Origin: an uncultured Clostridia bacterium
Lineage (GTDB): Bacteria > Bacillota > Clostridia > TANB77 > CAG-508
DNA length: 15,489 bases
NCBI GenBank assembly: GCA_948528155.1
Contig: CAOSZT010000036.1
Location: 1 to 15,489, forward strand
Reading direction: 5' to 3'
Position numbers and translations under genes: made by a program
Notes under the pieces: model-generated
Told to the model about the DNA's origin: nothing
Database searches by the model: none
The model's input: the letters and a program-made list of their open reading frames with translations, nothing else
Part shown: piece by piece, positions 7,065 through 12,968 of the stretch
Position numbering within the stretch: position 1 is the stretch's first letter
How the letters are laid out: every line of letters begins with the position of its first letter

Positions 7065-7809
7065 GTGAATGAAGAAAATAAACCAGCCTATTATGCAATA
7101 ATACCAAGTGAAGTAAGATATTGTGAAGAATTAAAATTTACAGAAAGGCTATTATATGGAGAAATAACAGCATTAGCTGGAAAAGAAGGATATTGTTTTG
7201 CAACAAATAGATATTTTGGAGAACTATATCATGTAATACCAGGAACAATATCACGATGGATAAATCATTTAGAAAATTTAGGATTTGTAAAAACAGAAGT
7301 AATAAGAAATGACAAAAATTAAGTAACAGAAAGAAGAATTTATATAAATGAATGCAATAGGGATTTTATACAAAATACCTATAAGCAAAATGAACAATAC
7401 CCCTATGAGCAGAAAAGCTAAAGATAATAATATAAATATTAGGATAGATAGATTCTTTAAATTTATAATAAAAAAAGAAAAGCTAAATCCAGAAAAATTA
7501 ACAGAAGATGAACAAAATCAATTTTACAGTTTGCTAGAAAAGCTAGAGTTAAACTATACAGAAGAGCTATTAAAACTATTTACAAAAGAAAATATAGAAA
7601 AACTAAAGATAATTATATATGCTTTAAAAGAACTATTTACAAGTAATAAAAAGCAGTTAGTTACAAAAGTTAAAAGGGAAGAGTTGATATTTCTTTATGA
7701 TACTTGCAAAGATAAACAATTAGAATATGAAAATACAAGTAAAGAAATCAACAATTTTTTTGAATATTATTATATCAGTTTAATAAGGAAATTAGAAAAA
7801 GCAACATAG
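7065..7809 (+). pseudogene. broken replisome-organiser type helix-turn-helix protein
   Basis: The first part (GTG at 7065, or an ATG at 7011 that overlaps the preceding peptide) reads YYAIIPSEVRYCEELKFTER and contains a winged-helix segment (CFATNRYFGELYHV...ISRWINHLENLGFV). This resembles the HTH_36/phage replisome-organiser N-domains found in Firmicute elements. An in-frame TAA at 7320-7322 interrupts it. The same frame then continues sensibly (VTERRIYINECNRDF ... YPYEQKS) to a second TAA at 7419. The remaining C-terminal part continues in the +1 frame from about 7417 (KDNNINIRIDRFF...) to 7809. One nonsense change and one single-base insertion (probably in the AAAA run at 7413-7416, or the C at 7418) would explain it. 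Likely role when intact: replication initiation or its control. Confidence 0.75.
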
Positions 7810-7845
7810 CTTTTATTTTTTTGCCTGAAAGCAAGGAGGGACAAA

Positions 7846-8098
7846 ATGATACCTACTTATGATGTAAATAATTTAACAGGAAATTTAGATACAATGTTTC
7901 AAAATATGATGAAAATAGGATTTGGAATTTCTATTGTATTATTAACAATTTGGATCATTGTAAGTTTATTAATATGGTTATTTCGGAGCCAGAAAGAAGT
8001 CCGAAAGAGCAATAAAATTTGGAATAAAGAATTTTATAATAACTTTAATATTAGCAGTAATTATACTAATCATACCAATATTGTTTAGTATGTTTTAG
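7846..8098 (+). pseudogene. frameshifted two-segment membrane protein of a conjugation module
   Basis: ATG behind AAGGAGGG. The first 46 codons give MIPTYDVNN..., a hydrophobic segment (about residues 25-45) and LIWLF. Removing the C at 7984 continues the protein as GARKKSERAIKFGIK, then a second strongly hydrophobic segment (FIITLILAVIILIIPILF) ending at TAG 8096-8098. Without that change the frame runs into a polar Asn-rich stretch ending at 8088. The restored product is about 83 aa with two membrane segments and a basic loop. Small membrane proteins of this type precede the pilin and PrgI genes in clostridial integrative elements, so it is probably a type IV secretion component. Exact family not named. 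Confidence 0.65.
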
Positions 8099-8165
8099 AA
8101 GATATTAAAGCAAATAGTAATATACCACCAAAATTATTTGCCCTAAATAATTTGGAGGAAATCGT

Positions 8166-8484
8166 ATGAAGAGATTAAATTTAAAAGAAAATGTAAAAAA
8201 AGGATTTTATAAGATAAAAAACAAAGTATGGGTAATACCTACAACATTAATGATGATGCAAACGAAAGTATTTGCTGAAGGTAGTATTAGTACAGCAGAG
8301 GTTAATCAAGCAACAGAAAATATAAAAAATGCAGTTATTAAGTTAGCAATGCCAATACGGAGGAATTTTAGTATTTGTAAGCATTGTTATTATAGCATTG
8401 AAAATGATAGTAAATTCAAATAATGCTAATAAAAGAAGTGAATCAATAGGAGCTTTAATTACAGGTGGAGGCTCAAACGGTTAG
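8166..8484 (+). pseudogene. frameshifted Maff2-like pilin (VirB2-type) gene
   Basis: ATG behind TTGGAGGAA. The N-terminus is basic and is followed by a cleavable-looking segment (VIPTTLMMMQTKVFAEG). Then comes STAEVNQATENIKNAVIKLA, typical of the small Maff2/VirB2-like subunits of Firmicute conjugation modules. After Ile64 an extra C at 8358 shifts the frame. Removing it restores GGILVFVSIVIIALKMIV and NSNNANKRSESIGAL, ending at TAG 8482-8484. The restored C-terminus (ITGGGSNG) is shorter than I would expect, since a second membrane segment normally follows, so a deletion is also likely. Left as is, the frame ends at 8423. Confidence 0.7.
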
Positions 8485-8498
8485 GAGGTTAGTAACAG

Positions 8499-8715
8499 AT
8501 GAGTTCATATAAAGTACCATTTGATTTTACACATGAAGAGAAAGTATTTCGGAGGTTATTTATCATTAAGACAGATGTTATATATGATAATTAGTGTTGT
8601 TTCAATAGGAATATTATTTATACCAGGCCTACCAATGACATTAAAAGTATGTCTGTTTTTATTGGTATTTGGTATATTTATGACATTTGCTTTTTTGAAG
8701 ACTAGGATATACTGA
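8499..8715 (+). pseudogene. frameshifted PrgI-like conjugation protein
   Basis: ATG at 8499 behind TTAGGAGG gives MSSYKVPFDFTHEEKVF. An extra C at 8550 shifts the frame. Removing it gives GGYLSLRQMLYMIIS, followed by two hydrophobic segments and FAFLK, the layout of PrgI-family inner-membrane proteins that precede VirB4 in Gram-positive conjugation operons. Unrepaired, translation from 8499 stops at 8595-8597. The 3' end is also abnormal: the frame stops at 8713-8715 shortly after FAFLK, earlier than usual, suggesting a deletion joining it to unrelated sequence. An internal ATG at 8521 opens the same downstream frame but lacks a ribosome-binding site and would skip the conserved N-terminus. 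Confidence 0.7.
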
Positions 8716-8773
8716 AGAAATGTCGCCTAAAAAAGTAATAACAATGGCACAATATTATATAGATATAGATTAA
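8705..8773 (+). other. short orphan reading frame, probably a gene tail
   Basis: Overlapping the end of the PrgI-like remnant in another frame is GYTEEMSPKKVITMAQYY..., ending at TAA 8771-8773. It looks like real coding sequence but has no start of its own. It is most simply the last codons of a transfer gene left after a deletion that removed VirB4 and what followed. Family not identified. Confidence 0.3.
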
Positions 8774-8780
8774 ACAAAAG

Positions 8781-8828
8781 AGTCTTAACTTCAAAATTAT
8801 TAATAAAGTTAAGGCTTTTTCTTTTTAG
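8781..8828 (+). terminator. terminator at the end of the transfer remnant
   Basis: AGTCTTAACTT (8781-8791) pairs with AAGTTAAGGCT (8806-8816), one G-U pair and a 14-base loop, followed by a long T-rich run. It overlaps the 3' end of the convergent small gene at 8809. Confidence 0.65.
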
Positions 8829-8955
8829 ATTTGATTTTATTAATTTCTTGTAATGTCTGATCTAAATTATATTTTAGATGAATATAAGAAATTCTTTTTT
8901 CTAAATCAGTTTTTTTCTCTTTTCTGTTTTTATAAGTATTTCGCTTAATTATCAT
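8809..8955 (-). CDS. 48-aa basic protein of unknown function
   Basis: Reading the minus strand, an AGGTGG site (complement of 8961-8966) lies 5 bases before an ATG (8955-8953) opening 48 codons and ending at TAA (8811-8809). The product starts MIIKRNTYKNRKEKKTDLEK and ends KSKKKKP. It is very Lys/Arg-rich, with a helical centre and no membrane segment. Such a composition suits nucleic-acid binding or a ribosome-associated peptide, but nothing firm can be said. It converges on the transfer remnant and shares its terminator region. A 12-base inverted repeat flanks its start region. Confidence 0.5.
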   Translation of the reverse strand: MIIKRNTYKNRKEKKTDLEKRISYIHLKYNLDQTLQEINKIKSKKKKP

Positions 8956-8996
8956 ATTTCCCACCTGGTGAGCATTATATGACAGAAATACTTATA
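8931..8996 (-). repeat. 12-bp inverted repeat enclosing the start of the 48-aa gene
   Basis: TATAAGTATTTC (8931-8942) and its exact complement GAAATACTTATA (8985-8996). In the minus-strand transcript the two arms would form a 12-bp stem whose 42-base loop holds the AGGTGG site and the ATG. This might hide or display the start, or the repeat might be a dimeric protein site. Confidence 0.5.
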
Positions 8997-9053
8997 ATAC
9001 TGGAAAGGTATTAATAGTTATAATTATATAGAAAAAGTTGTAAAAATAAATGG

Positions 9054-9082
9054 AAAAGTATAAAAAGGTATAAAAAAGTATA
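9054..9082 (+). promoter_or_regulatory. three helically phased A-tract/GTATA repeats
   Basis: GTATA at 9058-9062, 9068-9072 and 9078-9082, exactly 10 bp apart, each preceded by four to six A. A related GGAAAGGTATT lies 50 bp upstream (9002-9012). A-tracts repeated every turn should bend the DNA, and the repeats could be antitoxin-binding operators. Confidence 0.4.
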
Positions 9083-9139
9083 TTTCCAAAATGAAATGTA
9101 AGAAATTTTTATAAAAGCTAGTAAATTTTTGAATAAATG

Positions 9140-9148
9140 TGGTATAAT
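9140..9148 (+). promoter_or_regulatory. extended -10 promoter of the toxin-antitoxin pair
   Basis: TGGTATAAT is a perfect extended -10 element, which explains the lack of a clear -35 box. It is followed by GAAAGG and the ATG at 9175. Confidence 0.5.
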
Positions 9149-9174
9149 ATAAAATATAGAAAGGTCGTGATATT

Positions 9175-9426
9175 ATGCAAAAAGAAATTACAGTAAAAGA
9201 AATAGTAGATACATTAGAACAATATACCAATATAGAAGAACCAATAATTGTAAAAAGAGATAATAAAGATGATGTAGTTATATTAAGCATAGAAGAATAT
9301 AGAAAAAAAATCTTTTTAGCAGAATTAGATAAAAAGTTAGATGAAGCTGAAGATGATATAAAAAATAATAGAGTTCATAAAGCAAGAGATGTATTCAAGG
9401 AGTTGAGAGAACAATATGGATACTAA
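9175..9426 (+). CDS. Phd/YefM-RelB type antitoxin
   Basis: 83 aa. The N-terminal half (ITVKEIVDTLEQYTN, then EEPIIVKRDNKDDVVILS and IEEYRK) is the swapped-hairpin DNA-binding fold of Phd/YefM-like antitoxins. The acidic helical C-terminus (DKKLDEAEDDIKNN) would wrap the toxin. The reading frame overlaps the toxin by 11 bases, ensuring coupled translation with antitoxin first. It is expected to repress its own promoter with the toxin as co-repressor. The phased repeats at 9054-9082 are candidate sites. Confidence 0.8.
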   Translation: MQKEITVKEIVDTLEQYTNIEEPIIVKRDNKDDVVILSIEEYRKKIFLAELDKKLDEAEDDIKNNRVHKARDVFKELREQYGY

Positions 9427-9733
9427 ATATGAAGTAATCATTACTAATAAAGCAAAAAGAGATTTAAAAGAAATATATAATTATATATCAAAATCTTTAA
9501 TGGCAAAACAAGCAGCTGATAACCTTATGAATGAATTTGAAAAAAATATTTTAATGTTAGAGGATATGCCAGAATCTTGTAGTATAATAGAATTTTACAA
9601 AAAAAGAAAATATCCATATAGAAAATTACTAATAAAGAATTATGTGGCAATTTATCGTATAGATTATAAAAATAAATTAGTATATATAGCTCGTGTAGTA
9701 TATGGTGGAAGAAATTATTTGAATGAAATATAA
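9416..9733 (+). CDS. RelE/ParE superfamily toxin
   Basis: 105 aa, starting at an ATG inside the end of the antitoxin gene. It has the family shape: an N-terminal strand (KYEVIITNKAKRDL), two helices (KEIYNYISKSL and an AADNLMNEFEKN helix), then YPYRKLLIKNYVAIYRID and VVYGGRNY, the C-terminal strands that carry the catalytic or gyrase-facing residues. Members either cut mRNA on the ribosome (RelE) or poison gyrase (ParE). The LIKNYVAIYRI and RVVYGGRNY strands are common to both, so the target cannot be decided. Full length and intact. With the antitoxin it would stabilise the element. Confidence 0.82.
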   Translation: MDTKYEVIITNKAKRDLKEIYNYISKSLMAKQAADNLMNEFEKNILMLEDMPESCSIIEFYKKRKYPYRKLLIKNYVAIYRIDYKNKLVYIARVVYGGRNYLNEI

Positions 9734-9738
9734 GATTT

Positions 9739-9772
9739 TCGATGACTTAAATTAAGCCATCGATTTTCTTTT
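9739..9772 (+). terminator. terminator after the toxin gene
   Basis: An 11-base stem (9739-9749 with 9753-9763) with a single A-C mismatch and a tight AAT loop, followed by TTTTCTTTT. It begins six bases after the toxin stop codon. Confidence 0.7.
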
Positions 9773-9812
9773 ATTCTTTTTTCATGTATTTATTTATTTT
9801 GATTAATCCATT

Positions 9813-10028
9813 CTATAAATTCCAAGTCATGAAATATTTACCACAATAACTACAAATTTTTAAAATAATATTATCTTTTATAATTTCACTTAATTCAAAC
9901 TTTAAAAGAGAAGATATATCATTTTGTAAAATATTGATATAACTGAAAAACTTGAAAAACGTCCAAAATAATGAGCTACGAAAATCGATTTTAAGCCATT
10001 TTAAAAAATTAGCAATATAACTTGTCAT
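9813..10028 (-). pseudogene. fragment of a protein with a CxxCGKYF zinc-ribbon motif
   Basis: The minus-strand frame contains LLKFELSEIIKDNIILK followed by ICSYCGKYF. This pattern occurs before the zinc-binding part of uncharacterised Firmicute proteins (DUF6076-like, from memory). The usual second Cys pair is missing: the frame ends at a stop soon after CGKYF. The upstream part is compositionally poor, and no ribosome-binding site precedes the ATG. I read it as the middle of a deleted gene. Confidence 0.35.
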
Positions 10029-10516
10029 TAAAAAACAAGCTAATTAGTGATAACGATTAACGCTACCAACTTAACAAAATTGTTCTAAGCTTTAAAATCA
10101 ATTTTAAGCTGTTTTTTTACAAAAGATATATAACGTGTTAGATAAAATTATGAATAATTTAGAAATAAGAAATAAAAATTAATAAAAGATAACTTATATT
10201 AAGAATGATTTAATAATAAGATTTAAGATTATAGATAATAATCATAAGTAATGGAATAAATAAGAACAAAAAGCTATAAAAAACATATACTAAAAGGACA
10301 GTAAAACAGTAGTAATAGGGGTTTAAAAGAATGCCATATTAATATGGTATATATTTTGCCCCTATCTCTTTTTGCACAAAACTTTGATAATGGGATCCTT
10401 TTTTAAGTAGCTATAAAGTAATATTTATCAATAAAAACTGATATTTTTACGTTAAAAAAATTAGCAATATTTAAAATACCTTAAAAATAATTACATAGAT
10501 ATATCAAAAAAGATAA
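10029..10516. other. AT-rich non-coding region with short repeats
   Basis: No gene seen. AAAATCGATTTTAAGCCATT (from 9981) recurs imperfectly as AAAATCAATTTTAAGCTGTT (from 10094). AAAAATTAGCAATAT occurs near 10004 and again near 10456. A long hairpin lies at 10316-10373. Confidence 0.5.
10316..10373 (+). terminator. long interrupted hairpin followed by T run
   Basis: TAGGGG (10316-10321) pairs with CCCCTA (10359-10364). AAAA/TTTT pairs inside it, and the tip is the perfect palindrome CCATATTAATATGG (10334-10347). TCTCTTTTT follows (10365-10373). No gene ends nearby, so this may be the terminator of a small RNA, a remnant, or a structured element in its own right. Confidence 0.45.
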
Positions 10517-10545
10517 TTGATATTATCTGTTCTTTGTTATATAAT
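10517..10545 (+). promoter_or_regulatory. promoter of the first kinase unit
   Basis: TTGATA (10517-10522), a 17-bp spacer and TATAAT (10540-10545). The region from the -35 box through AAGATAGTAA resembles the promoter at 11225-11253 at about 39 of 51 positions by eye. Confidence 0.65.
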
Positions 10546-10578
10546 CATAACAAAAGATAGTAATTTGGAGGATATAAA

Positions 10579-11196
10579 ATGATACTTGAAAGAAGAAAAA
10601 CTTTATTAGCTTCAGATAGGTTTATAAAGGATATATCTAAATTACCAGATGAAGTAAAAAATAATACAATAATATTAATAGGACCAATGGGAACAGGAAA
10701 AAGTACTATTGCAGAATTAATAGTAAAGCAAATAGAAGGAATTAGCAGAATATCATTAGATAATAAGGAACTTTTAAGAATGCTATATGAAAGAAAAAGT
10801 AAATTTAGAGATTTTAAGAATTTTGAGTTTGTGCTTACTGGAACAATATTGAGTTCTTTAAAAAGACCTAATGTAATAGATTTTGGAGCAGGTCATTCTA
10901 TATATGAAGATGAAGAATTGAGAAAGAGAATGAAAAATATGTGTTCAGAATTTAAAAACATTATATTGCTATTACCATCAAAAGATAAAGAGAAAAGTAG
11001 AAGAATATTATTAGAAAGAAGAGGTATTACATCAGGCTCTCAGGGAGATAGAGATAATTGGCACTTTTTAACATCGCCTAATAATTATGAATTAGCAACT
11101 AATACAGTTTATGAGGAAAATAGAACACCTGACGATATTTCAAAAGAAATAATACAATTAGTTAAATTAAAAGAAGAAAATAAACGAGAAAGATAA
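10579..11196 (+). CDS. P-loop kinase-like protein (shikimate kinase/zeta-toxin-like fold)
   Basis: 205 aa, ATG behind TTTGGAGGA. Walker A is GPMGTGKST (35-43). DFGAGHSIYEDEELRKR resembles the acceptor-binding stretch of shikimate kinase-like proteins, and the Arg-rich lid SRRILLERRG follows. A long polar C-terminus ends in charged residues. It would phosphorylate a small molecule or nucleotide-type substrate in the cytoplasm, but the substrate is unknown; it is neither a typical AroK nor a proven toxin. It has its own promoter and stands alone in its transcription unit. The related arrangement of the next two genes suggests a set of small accessory enzymes. Intact. Confidence 0.7.
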   Translation: MILERRKTLLASDRFIKDISKLPDEVKNNTIILIGPMGTGKSTIAELIVKQIEGISRISLDNKELLRMLYERKSKFRDFKNFEFVLTGTILSSLKRPNVIDFGAGHSIYEDEELRKRMKNMCSEFKNIILLLPSKDKEKSRRILLERRGITSGSQGDRDNWHFLTSPNNYELATNTVYEENRTPDDISKEIIQLVKLKEENKRER

Positions 11197-11197
11197 A

Positions 11198-11210
11198 TTA
11201 CAATAAGTAG
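11198..11210 (+). repeat. 13-bp tail repeat, copy 1
   Basis: TTACAATAAGTAG, one base after the stop of the first kinase gene. The identical 13-mer recurs at 12436-12448 after the HD gene. TTACATAGAT at 10491, 26 bases before the first promoter, may be a decayed third copy; this copy lies 27 bases before the second promoter. Confidence 0.5.
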
Positions 11211-11224
11211 GGCAAGTAATTAAG

Positions 11225-11253
11225 TTGAAAGTTGTTGTTCTTTATGGTATAAT
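11225..11253 (+). promoter_or_regulatory. promoter of the second kinase unit
   Basis: TTGAAA (11225-11230), a 17-bp spacer, TATAAT (11248-11253) with an extended TGG just before it. Together with the downstream AAGATAGTAAGTTG it is closely similar to the promoter at 10517-10545. Confidence 0.65.
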
Positions 11254-11297
11254 CGAAACACAAGATAGTAAGTTGTTGCTGAGATAGGAGAAGATAA

Positions 11298-11813
11298 ATG
11301 TTAAAAGTAATTGTTATTGGAAGTCCTGGAGCAGGAAAAAGTGTATTTTCACAGAAATTAAAAAATATTACAAGTTTACCATTATATCATTTAGATATGT
11401 TATACCATAAAACTGATGGTACTCACATTTCGAAAGAAGAATTTGTAATAGAATTAAGGAAAATATTAGAAAAAGATAATTGGATAATAGATGGAAATTA
11501 TCAAAGAACATTAGAAATACGACTTAAAGAATGTGATACTATATTCTTATTAGATTTTCCATTAGAAGATTGTCTTTTGGGAGCAGAATCTCGCATTGGA
11601 ACTAAAAGAGAGGATTTGCCATGGATTGAAGAAAAATTTGATGAAGAATTTAAGCAAGTTATTATAGATTTTCCTAAAAAGAAATTACCTCAAATATATG
11701 AATTGATAGAAAAATATAAAACAAATAAGAATATAATTATTTTTAAAACAAGAGAAGAAGCAGATAATTACCTTGAGATGTTAAAAAATATAGCAACTAC
11801 ATACAATAAATAA
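11298..11813 (+). CDS. P-loop adenylate kinase-like protein (FlaR/topology-modulation type)
   Basis: 171 aa, ATG behind ATAGGAGAAG. Walker A is GSPGAGKS (8-15) at the very N-terminus. LPLYHLDMLYHK and NWIIDGNYQRTLEIRLKECD, then IFLLDFPLEDCL, are the features of the small ATP-binding proteins annotated as topology-modulation protein/FlaR or adenylate-kinase-like. The lid region after ESRIGTKREDLPWIEEKF differs from the usual family text. These are putative nucleotide or metabolite kinases. The HD protein follows 43 bases later without an obvious terminator between, so the two are probably co-transcribed. Confidence 0.75.
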   Translation: MLKVIVIGSPGAGKSVFSQKLKNITSLPLYHLDMLYHKTDGTHISKEEFVIELRKILEKDNWIIDGNYQRTLEIRLKECDTIFLLDFPLEDCLLGAESRIGTKREDLPWIEEKFDEEFKQVIIDFPKKKLPQIYELIEKYKTNKNIIIFKTREEADNYLEMLKNIATTYNK

Positions 11814-11856
11814 CAATGTTATATACAATTTACGAAATATAAGAAAGGGAAATGAT

Positions 11857-12417
11857 ATGAGAGATGATATAGTAAAGTATTTAAAAGAAGAAATTAAAAA
11901 TAGGGCAGAAAATGAAAATAATAAATTTGGAATTGGTGTTTTATATCATATTGAAGCAGTAGTTAGAAATGCTGAAATTCTTGCTGATAAATATAATGCA
12001 GATAAAGAAATATGTATAATTGCAGCTTGGTTGCATGATATTGCTTCAATTACGGATTATAGATTATATGAAGAACATCATATACATGGAGCTAAAATAG
12101 CAAGTGAAATTTTAAGAAAATTTGAATATGATGAAAACAAAATTGAACTTGTAAAAGCATGTATACTAAATCATAGAGGAAGCATTGATAATAAAAGATT
12201 GTCTAAAGAGGAGAAAGTTATTGCAGATGCGGATGCAATATCACATTTTGATAGTATTCCAAGTTTGCTATATTTAGCATATAAAGAAAGAAACATGAAT
12301 ATTGAAGAAGGGAAAGATTTTGTAAAAAATAAACTAAAGAGAAGTTTCAAAAAATTATCTGATGAGAGTAAAATTTTTTATAAGGAAAAATTTGAAAATG
12401 TTATGAAGATTTTATAA
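11857..12417 (+). CDS. HD-domain phosphohydrolase
   Basis: 186 aa, ATG behind GAAAGGGAA. Metal ligands of the HD fold are visible in order: His31 (YHIEAV), His60-Asp61 (AWLHDIAS), His74/His75/His77 (HHIHGA), His106 (NHRGS) and Asp124/Asp126 (ADADAISHFD). This matches small soluble metal-dependent phosphohydrolases that act on nucleotides or related phosphates. The substrate is not determinable. Pairing a kinase-like protein with a phosphohydrolase could mean nucleotide salvage or damage control, or a nucleotide-targeting defence, but that is inference from position only. It lies at the end of the second cassette-like unit. Confidence 0.8.
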   Translation: MRDDIVKYLKEEIKNRAENENNKFGIGVLYHIEAVVRNAEILADKYNADKEICIIAAWLHDIASITDYRLYEEHHIHGAKIASEILRKFEYDENKIELVKACILNHRGSIDNKRLSKEEKVIADADAISHFDSIPSLLYLAYKERNMNIEEGKDFVKNKLKRSFKKLSDESKIFYKEKFENVMKIL

Positions 12418-12435
12418 ATTAAACTGCTCTATAAC

Positions 12436-12448
12436 TTACAATAAGTAG
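12436..12448 (+). repeat. 13-bp tail repeat, copy 2
   Basis: Exact second copy of TTACAATAAGTAG, 18 bases after the HD gene stop, followed like copy 1 by a purine-rich stretch and ATTAA. Confidence 0.5.
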
Positions 12449-12482
12449 AGATGATTAAATAAAAGAAAATAGACAAATTGAC

Positions 12483-12515
12483 AGAGATATTAGGAAATTA
12501 GTATCTCTCTTTTTT
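12483..12515 (+). terminator. terminator before the small element protein
   Basis: AGAGATA (12483-12489) and TATCTCT (12502-12508) with a 12-base loop, then CTTTTTT. A consensus-like TTGACA (12478-12483) overlaps its left arm, but no -10 box follows. It ends about 32 bases before the next start codon. Confidence 0.6.
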
Positions 12516-12547
12516 ATGTCATGAAAAATTAAAAGGAGGAACAAATC

Positions 12548-12850
12548 ATGATTCAAGATGAGGCAATTGAATATTTGGACAAGTTAGAAACAGGTATGTT
12601 TTTGACAGTAAATATTCCTATATTTAGGGATGAAGTCAAACCAGTAACAGTAATGTATATGGGAAAAGATAAAGAAGGCAGATATAACTTTATTGATACA
12701 GGGAGATTCATATTATCAAAGAATTTTATTAAAAAAGGTAAAGTAACATTAGATAAAAGTTACAATAAAGATGAGGCATTTGATATATATTCAAAAAATA
12801 TAATGCCACATCATCAAAAGCAAAATAAGAAAAAAGATTTATCAAGGTAG
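12548..12850 (+). CDS. small conserved mobile-element protein (DUF5720-like)
   Basis: 100 aa, ATG behind AAAAGGAGGA. It reads DEAIEYLDKLETGMFLTVNI, then KPVTVMYMGKDKEGRYNFID, TGRFILSKNFIKKGKVTLDK and a basic C-terminus. No membrane segment or catalytic motif is visible. Proteins of this pattern recur next to parA/parB in clostridial integrative elements; I place it in the DUF5720-type group from memory, without certainty. The role is unknown, and position suggests maintenance or regulation. It has its own terminator 17 bases downstream. Confidence 0.6.
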   Translation: MIQDEAIEYLDKLETGMFLTVNIPIFRDEVKPVTVMYMGKDKEGRYNFIDTGRFILSKNFIKKGKVTLDKSYNKDEAFDIYSKNIMPHHQKQNKKKDLSR

Positions 12851-12866
12851 GTAATTATTACATAGT

Positions 12867-12903
12867 AAGTGGGCTGATCATTAAATAATCAGCTCGCTTT
12901 TTT
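12867..12903 (+). terminator. terminator between the small protein and parA
   Basis: AAGTGGGCTGAT (12867-12878) pairs with ATCAGCTCGCTT (12888-12899) with two G-U-type pairs, then TTTTTT. A second perfect hairpin without a T run, CTTTTACTG AAAA CAGTAAAAG (12915-12936), lies between it and the parA ribosome-binding site and may act on parA mRNA. Confidence 0.7.
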
Positions 12904-12968
12904 GCATTACATAGCTTTTACTGAAAACAGTAAAAGTGAAATTTAAGGAAAGGAGGGTAAATTTTATA

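Noticed and set aside
7320..7322. TAA read as a sense codon (alternative genetic code)
   Set aside because: Intact genes in the window end with TAA at the expected family lengths, and the HTH gene has a further frameshift, so a nonsense mutation is simpler.
12478..12506. Promoter with perfect TTGACA before the 12548 gene
   Set aside because: No acceptable -10 box at 16-18 bp; the match overlaps the arm of a terminator hairpin.
12628..12632. Other GGATG sites (12231, 12628) as regulatory
   Set aside because: They lie inside coding sequences at a frequency expected by chance and have no paired spacing.
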